A DNA stretch of 12,695 bases from Anaerolineaceae bacterium (GTDB lineage: Bacteria > Chloroflexota > Anaerolineae > Anaerolineales > Anaerolineaceae), in assembly GCA_003158355.1 (NCBI GenBank), contig PMIV01000131.1:1391-14085 (forward strand), read 5' to 3'. This document shows positions 7,330 to 12,695 of this stretch, one piece after another. Every line of letters begins with the position of its first letter. The first letter of the stretch is position 1. Under the pieces are notes generated by a model. It searched no databases. It had not been told where the DNA came from and saw only the letters and a list, made by a program, of their open reading frames with translations. The position numbers and the translations under genes are program-made.

Positions 7330-10300
7330 ATGTGTGAACTCGCTTCTTGTGAACTCTCTACCAAATTCAGTGCAATAACCGCGCCAAGTTGGCGGCGAAC
7401 ATTCAAATCATTAGGGGCGATCTCTGCCGCACGGCGTAACAAAGATTCCGCTTTGCTGTAGTCTTTTGCGCTGCGCATCATGTTGGCGGCAGCCATCACT
7501 GCCTGTAAGTTTTTTGGGTCCAGTTCAATAGCCATGTTGAGCGTATTCAAAGCGGAAGCAAAGTCCCGCTGTTTTTCGTATACCTGGCTCAATTCCAAAT
7601 AGGAATCTACTCCCTGCGGAGCCTGGGCGATCGCCTGGCTGTAATGGTAGATCGCTTGATCCAGATGGCCGCCTTCAAATTCCAATTTACCGAGGAAACG
7701 CTGCATTTGCGGTTGTACTTCGTGCAATTTCAGTGATTGCTGGGCAGTTTTCTCGGCACCGGTTTTATCTCCATGAGCTAATTGCGCTTCCGCCAGCATA
7801 TTTACTACATCCAGGTTATCCGGGTAGCGTTCTGCCAGTGATTCCAACATACCTTTGGCATTTGCCGGGCCATTGATCTCTGTGATCATGCGCGCATGTT
7901 CGATCAATAAGGCAATATTGCTGCCTTTTCCCTGGGGCACTTTTTCCAGCGCGTGTAATGCCTGCAATTTATTCCCGTTGGCCAACCAGGCCTTTGCCAG
8001 AATGACCAGGCTTTCGGCATTGTTCCCATCCTGCTGGATGGCTTTCTGAACCTGTTCCAACGCTTCTGCTTTTTTACCCTGATCCAGGTTGATCTGGGCG
8101 CCTAAAAGATATGGTTTGACCGAGAAGGCATTGATGCTGGTAGCCCGTTTGGCAGCTTCCAAGGATTGTTCGATTTGACCAGTCTGGTAATAGGATTCTG
8201 CAAGTGCTTCCCAGCCTTCAAATTGATTTACTTCTTTTTTGCAGACAGCCTGCAAGCATTCAATGGCTTTTTGAATCTCTTTCCCCTGTAGATAAAGCTT
8301 ACCCAACTTCAGTTGAACCGTTGTATTTTCAGGTTCCAATTGAAGGGCTTTTTCAAGATGGGCTGTGCTGTTCAGCAGATCACCTACTGATTTCCAATTT
8401 TCAGCAGCCGCTTCTTGCCAACCAGCTTCACCGGGCCAATACTCAAGCGCCTCTTCAATTTGGTTGATGGCTGAGTAATACTCACCCTGTTTTTGACTCA
8501 ACTGAGCGCCCAGGGCATAGATTGGCGGGAATGCCATCTTCATCTTCTTGGCCTTCTCTAGCGCCTCAAGAGCGTTTTGCGCGCGATCCGCTTTCAAGCA
8601 GTTGGCAGTTGCCAGAAGAACTGCGGCATCATTTTCATGTTTTTTACCTAATTGCACTGCGGTCTGATTCTGACCAGATCGATCCAGTGCCATCATCATA
8701 GCTGCGATATCCGATGCCTCAGGTGTGATCATTGCCAGACGGCGAATATTGGCCTGTGTCGGCTCTAGGACTGCTTTCCCGCGGGCACACCAATGCTCAA
8801 ATTCCGGATTACTGTTGGACTCGTAATTTGCGATCAGGCTAACCAATTCCGATCTAGTAATTTCGACTTTTTCTGAGGAGAGGATATGCTGCCGGATGGA
8901 CAGATCCTGGTTTTGCAGAGCAAACTCCAGCGCTCTGACCAAAACCTGCAGCCGTGTCAATTGGGCAGACTGGTTCTTGGGTTGACCTTCAAACAGCCGT
9001 TTGCTCCAAGCCTCAGCCTCCGGCCAACGATTCAAAACCGCTGCGGTTTTAACCAGGTTGCGAATTCCACACACACTTTTGGCGGTGACAATTTTGGATT
9101 CTTTCGCGAATCCGTTGATCTCCTGCTCAAATAAGGCTTCTGCAGTGATCCAGTCACCGCTGAGCCCTGCCTGACGACTGGCGCAAATTTTTAATACCTT
9201 GTCGTACGGGAAGCGCTCCAATGCGGACATCAGGATCTCTCCGGCGGTTTGTGTCTGACCGGCATCCATCAATATTTCGCTCACCTGCGCAGCCAAAGTC
9301 TGATCAGCATAAGTTCCTTCGTCTGCAGAAGTACTTTCAAGCCAGGGTAAAGTCTCAGACCCCTTACCGGTTGCATGGTCAGCTTCAATCCTGACCACCT
9401 GACTGGTTGGATCCGCGGCTAAGTTATTAAAATCAGCCAGTACCTGCTTGTAATTCCCGGATTCAAAAGCCAGTGCTTGTTCAAGCGTATCCACCGAAGC
9501 ATTTTCATCCAACATACCTTGCCAATCATTGGCAGAAAATGCCAGATCTTTTTGATCGGGCCGATGATCGTTCGATTCCGCCAGCGCCCCCAGCAAGGCA
9601 TATGCTTCACTGCTGTTGCCATTGGCGTGCATGGTCTCCGCTTTGATCAACTCCAGCCAACGTTGAGCTCCGAATTTCTGTTCGATCTCAGCAATTTGTT
9701 TCAGCGTTTCTGCAAAACGTTCTTTTGAGCGCAAATAAGCAGCTAAATCGGTAAGTGCAACTTCCGGGGCAGCGGTTTGATTCTTGGCCCGCAATTTCAA
9801 TACATCCAAAACTGCCTGGGTGTCTCCCAATTTGTCAAACACTTTTGCGGCCCGCACGATCTGATCATTCTCTTTGGCTTTAGGCAGCAAATGTTTGAAA
9901 TTTTCGGCAATATTTTTGGCTGCGTCCAAATCGTTACTCTCCAGCTTCATTTCAGCCAGTTTCACCAGCAGGGGGAATTTATCTGCATGGGTTTTGCACA
10001 ATTCTTGAATGGCTTTTTCAGCTTCGTCTTTTTTGCCCAGGTTGCTCATAAAGTTGGCAAACCATTCAGCACTTTGCACAACATCCGGAGCGATTGTCAG
10101 CACCTGGTTCGCCTGGTCTACCGCAGTAGAGATTTCACCAGTAGCAGCGTCCACTTCGGCCAACGTCTGCCGGGCTGCTGTCCATTCCGGATGAGCATCG
10201 ACGATATTCTGGATCGTGCTTAAAGCCAGATCAAATTTTTTCAAAAATGCCGCTGTCCAGGCAAATCCAGCTTTGATCCGGTCAAACCAATTGGAATTTT

Positions 10301-12659
10301 CGGTACTGCTTTCTTTTAACAAATTGGTGAGGAATTCAAAGGCTTTGGCTGTTTCACCTTGTTTGATCACCATTTCAGCAGTGAGCATTTTTGCGTAAAT
10401 ATTTTCAGGTTCAGATAACAGCACCTGAGTCAAGATCGACCGCGCATTTTGAACATCTGCATCGGCCGGCAGCTCATTCTGATGAATATTCCGGTAATTC
10501 TCGCCTAAGACTGCATCCACATAAGCCAGTTTCCATTCAGAAGGTATCGAGACACCCGTCAAAATGGGTTTGAGCAGTTTCTTCGCTTCGTCCCGGTCAC
10601 CGGCAGTCAATCGTGAATCCGCATATTCATAGATGATCTCCGGGCTGGTTGGAAATTTCCGGTACGTTTTTTCGATCAATTCGGCACAATCCGAGTAATT
10701 CAGAACTTTTTGCGCCCGAATCTTCAAGAGTGCAGCATCCAGATCGGCTCCATTTTCTTCAGCCAATTCGTTTAAGGTTGCCAGAGCATCTGCAGCCTGC
10801 CCCTGTTCAAGTAGCTCTTTGGCTAGTTGCAGACGAATTTTTCTTGCACTGGGGAAGGTATTCCTGGCTGTCTGCAGCACTTCAATGGATTTGCCAGTCT
10901 CGCCTTTTTCTTTATGCAATTCCGCCATTAATAACCAAGGTTCGATGGAATCTGGAGAAAGCAAGACGGAACGATTGAGAAAATCGAGCGCTTTTTCGGT
11001 CTCACCCTGTTTATGATGCCCGTAACCCAAAATGGCCAGGGCTTGCCCATTTTCTGGCTGGCTGTCCAATACTTTTTGTGCATATTCAATAGCAACCGGA
11101 ACTTTGTTGACTTTTAAAGCTGCTTCAGCATAGCCCAACCAATCGTTGGTATCTGTAGTTCCAAAATTTTGAATTAAATTTTCATATCCTTCGTATGCAT
11201 CCGCCCAATCCTCCGCGCTAACGTACTCATTGGCTAATTGGCGAACCTGATCGCTGTTATCCCGTTCTAACAGGGTAAGCGTCTCCAGACCGGAGATCAG
11301 GCTGTCACGGTCAGACATGGCGCGGGCAATTTGGATGGAGCGATGCAATAGATCAACATCAGTCGGTGATTTCTTGAGCAGATCGTCAAGCAAGCGCCGG
11401 GCTTCCTGCCAAAGGCCAAATTCGATCAATTGATCGAGCAAAAGTCGCGGGTTCCAATTCAATGCCCGCCTGCTTTCAATGCTGATCGGAGCAAATGTCT
11501 GGTCAGTCCATAAAGTCTGTGCGGTTTCAGTTGCAATTTGTTTCGCCAGTGATTCATTGCCGGCTTTATAGATCGCTTCTGAACCCAATAAGACTGCCAA
11601 TGGAGAAAAAGGTTCTTCGTTTGGTTCGGCCGCGCTGTCTAAGATCATGGCAATCTCATTTTGCACAATTTCGTTTTTACGTACGGATAGAGGAATTTGG
11701 TCAATTTCTTGTTGGGGTGAGGTTCCTCTTTCAACATTCAATGCCGAGCTTTGGATCAATGTGCCAGCCAGTTCGGCGGAATAATTCTGGATCGCGTTCT
11801 TAAGCAAATTTTCCGCGGATTCATAATCTCCGCTGATTTGTGCCATTGCGGCCAACTGCCGCTGGATATTCGCTGCGGTTAAAGATTTTTCTGAAGTCTG
11901 CCAGATCTCATCGATGCTTTTTGGTTCGACATCCTTCACCAGATGGCGTTCAAATAATCCGCCTGCCACCTGTTTCGCCAATTGGTCATCCCCTGCCAGA
12001 CGCAGTTGCTGTAAAGCTATAACCTGAGAGGAGAGTGGAATAAAGGTGAGTGCGTTTGCATACAGTCCAGCCTTTTCTTTTTGGTCACAAGGCAGGCTTA
12101 AGATCAGGTGACGCAGCATTTCCAGCCCAAATTCTGGCTGTTTCACCTGCAATAATGCCTGCAAAAAAGGCAGCCGGTCTTCCAACCAGCCGTTCAATAT
12201 CACCAATGAGGTGCCCCAATAATTCATCCAGGCTTGTTGGGATTCCAAATTTTGCCGGGTAGCAGTTTCGCGCAGTAAGCGCACCCAATCAGAATTTTGC
12301 TGGGATTTTTTGTATAAAGCCAAAGCGAGATTCGCTGCCAGTTGAAAATCGTCAACTGGAGCCTTATTTTGTAAATACTCTTCATAAGCCAGTATGGCCG
12401 GCTCAAGCACAGCGACTGAAGGTTGGATCTCTCCCGCCCCGGTTTGAAGCAGTGCAGGATCCAGTTTGAATAATGCCAGGTTGGCTGGTGTTAATTCAGC
12501 CTCGTTGGCAGGCCATTCCTGGGTAACCCTTTCAAGATTTTCTGGAGAAGAAAATTCCTTCCAAATAAGGGGATCCTGCTTAAATGCCCGCAGGGTGACC
12601 TCTGATTTTTCAGGGGGAACGGATTTACTCAAAGCTTGAAAGAGTCGGTTTGAAATCAT
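7326..12659 (-). CDS. Giant tetratricopeptide-repeat (TPR) protein, 1777 residues
   Basis: I start at the ATG at 12657-12659. GAGAGGA (12666-12672) lies 6 nt ahead; an in-frame TTG at 12686 has no comparable site. The protein is almost wholly alpha-helical. Near-consensus TPRs (W/L-G-Y-A-F-A-P pattern ending in a Pro before the next helix) are clear at about residues 490-680, for example LGYGHHKQGETEKALDFLNR, and again from about 1390 to the C-terminus, for example LAESYYQTGQIEQSLEAAKR. The middle is more degenerate and the first hundred or so residues are not obviously TPR. TPR arrays form superhelical scaffolds that bind peptides or partner proteins; no enzyme motif, signal peptide or membrane segment is visible. 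Its stop overlaps the start of the C25 peptidase gene by ATGA, so the two are cotranscribed and probably made in matched amounts. I infer that it scaffolds, senses for or restrains the peptidase. Its promoter would lie at or beyond the window edge. Confidence 0.9.
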   Translation of the reverse strand: MISNRLFQALSKSVPPEKSEVTLRAFKQDPLIWKEFSSPENLERVTQEWPANEAELTPANLALFKLDPALLQTGAGEIQPSVAVLEPAILAYEEYLQNKAPVDDFQLAANLALALYKKSQQNSDWVRLLRETATRQNLESQQAWMNYWGTSLVILNGWLEDRLPFLQALLQVKQPEFGLEMLRHLILSLPCDQKEKAGLYANALTFIPLSSQVIALQQLRLAGDDQLAKQVAGGLFERHLVKDVEPKSIDEIWQTSEKSLTAANIQRQLAAMAQISGDYESAENLLKNAIQNYSAELAGTLIQSSALNVERGTSPQQEIDQIPLSVRKNEIVQNEIAMILDSAAEPNEEPFSPLAVLLGSEAIYKAGNESLAKQIATETAQTLWTDQTFAPISIESRRALNWNPRLLLDQLIEFGLWQEARRLLDDLLKKSPTDVDLLHRSIQIARAMSDRDSLISGLETLTLLERDNSDQVRQLANEYVSAEDWADAYEGYENLIQNFGTTDTNDWLGYAEAALKVNKVPVAIEYAQKVLDSQPENGQALAILGYGHHKQGETEKALDFLNRSVLLSPDSIEPWLLMAELHKEKGETGKSIEVLQTARNTFPSARKIRLQLAKELLEQGQAADALATLNELAEENGADLDAALLKIRAQKVLNYSDCAELIEKTYRKFPTSPEIIYEYADSRLTAGDRDEAKKLLKPILTGVSIPSEWKLAYVDAVLGENYRNIHQNELPADADVQNARSILTQVLLSEPENIYAKMLTAEMVIKQGETAKAFEFLTNLLKESSTENSNWFDRIKAGFAWTAAFLKKFDLALSTIQNIVDAHPEWTAARQTLAEVDAATGEISTAVDQANQVLTIAPDVVQSAEWFANFMSNLGKKDEAEKAIQELCKTHADKFPLLVKLAEMKLESNDLDAAKNIAENFKHLLPKAKENDQIVRAAKVFDKLGDTQAVLDVLKLRAKNQTAAPEVALTDLAAYLRSKERFAETLKQIAEIEQKFGAQRWLELIKAETMHANGNSSEAYALLGALAESNDHRPDQKDLAFSANDWQGMLDENASVDTLEQALAFESGNYKQVLADFNNLAADPTSQVVRIEADHATGKGSETLPWLESTSADEGTYADQTLAAQVSEILMDAGQTQTAGEILMSALERFPYDKVLKICASRQAGLSGDWITAEALFEQEINGFAKESKIVTAKSVCGIRNLVKTAAVLNRWPEAEAWSKRLFEGQPKNQSAQLTRLQVLVRALEFALQNQDLSIRQHILSSEKVEITRSELVSLIANYESNSNPEFEHWCARGKAVLEPTQANIRRLAMITPEASDIAAMMMALDRSGQNQTAVQLGKKHENDAAVLLATANCLKADRAQNALEALEKAKKMKMAFPPIYALGAQLSQKQGEYYSAINQIEEALEYWPGEAGWQEAAAENWKSVGDLLNSTAHLEKALQLEPENTTVQLKLGKLYLQGKEIQKAIECLQAVCKKEVNQFEGWEALAESYYQTGQIEQSLEAAKRATSINAFSVKPYLLGAQINLDQGKKAEALEQVQKAIQQDGNNAESLVILAKAWLANGNKLQALHALEKVPQGKGSNIALLIEHARMITEINGPANAKGMLESLAERYPDNLDVVNMLAEAQLAHGDKTGAEKTAQQSLKLHEVQPQMQRFLGKLEFEGGHLDQAIYHYSQAIAQAPQGVDSYLELSQVYEKQRDFASALNTLNMAIELDPKNLQAVMAAANMMRSAKDYSKAESLLRRAAEIAPNDLNVRRQLGAVIALNLVESSQEASSHI

Positions 12660-12665
12660 AGAAAA

Positions 12666-12672
12666 TCCTCTC
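12666..12672 (-). promoter_or_regulatory. Ribosome binding site of the giant TPR gene
   Basis: GAGAGGA on the minus strand ends 6 nt before the ATG at 12657-12659 and decides that start over the TTG at 12684-12686, which would place this site inside the coding region. Confidence 0.7.
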
Positions 12673-12695
12673 GATAGGGATTTCAATTAATAAAT

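Noticed and set aside
9777..10223. 148-codon plus-strand open frame inside the giant TPR gene
   Set aside because: It is antisense to clear TPR coding, is rich in Phe and Gln from complementing Lys/Glu and Leu codons, and shows no recognisable domain or ribosome site.
4717..12659. Type III-E CRISPR (Craspase-like) TPR-CHAT association
   Set aside because: No cas gene, gRAMP effector or CRISPR repeat is seen, and the peptidase carries C25 blocks (V-G-R, G-D-P) rather than clear CHAT ones.

Overview
The window reads as a bacterial chromosomal segment, most likely from Chloroflexota (Anaerolineae-like). That placement is inferred from the gene mix and protein style: an archaeal/SCP2-type thiolase, a solute-binding/CapA fusion lipoprotein, very large TPR proteins and a C25 caspase-fold peptidase. 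No marker gene fixes it. Base composition is moderate in GC and looks even throughout. No tRNA, rRNA, IS element, phage gene or CRISPR array is visible.

Layout from left to right. (1) Bases 1-790, minus: the N-terminal 263 codons of a class III PLP aminotransferase, cut off by the window edge. (2) Bases 791-1019: intergenic, with an 11-bp inverted repeat that could end the upstream transcript. (3) Bases 1020-3331, minus: a two-gene unit in which a lipoprotein (solute-binding-like domain plus CapA phosphoesterase-like domain, start corrected to a TTG) overlaps by ATGA a complete cyclase-family metal hydrolase of kynurenine-formamidase type. (4) Bases 3332-3452: a short AT-rich divergent promoter region with a TATAAT on each strand. 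(5) Bases 3453-4610, plus: a complete archaeal/SCP2-type thiolase, the only plus-strand gene. (6) Bases 4675-4707: a strong bidirectional terminator between convergent genes. (7) Bases 4717-12659, minus: an 8-kb pair made of a 1777-residue TPR solenoid protein and, overlapping it by ATGA, an 870-residue protein with N-terminal TPR-like helices and a C-terminal C25 (gingipain-like, caspase-fold) peptidase domain.

The giant TPR plus caspase-fold protease pair is the most interesting part. Neither protein shows a signal peptide or membrane segment, so both should be cytoplasmic, unlike classical secreted gingipains. Their start/stop overlap and isolation (terminator on one side, apparent own ribosome site on the other) suggest a two-protein module in which the TPR solenoid senses, scaffolds or restrains the protease. 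Its biological role is not shown by the sequence. The other genes look metabolic (CoA thiolysis/condensation, transamination, amide or cyclic-ester hydrolysis) and have no evident link to the protease module.
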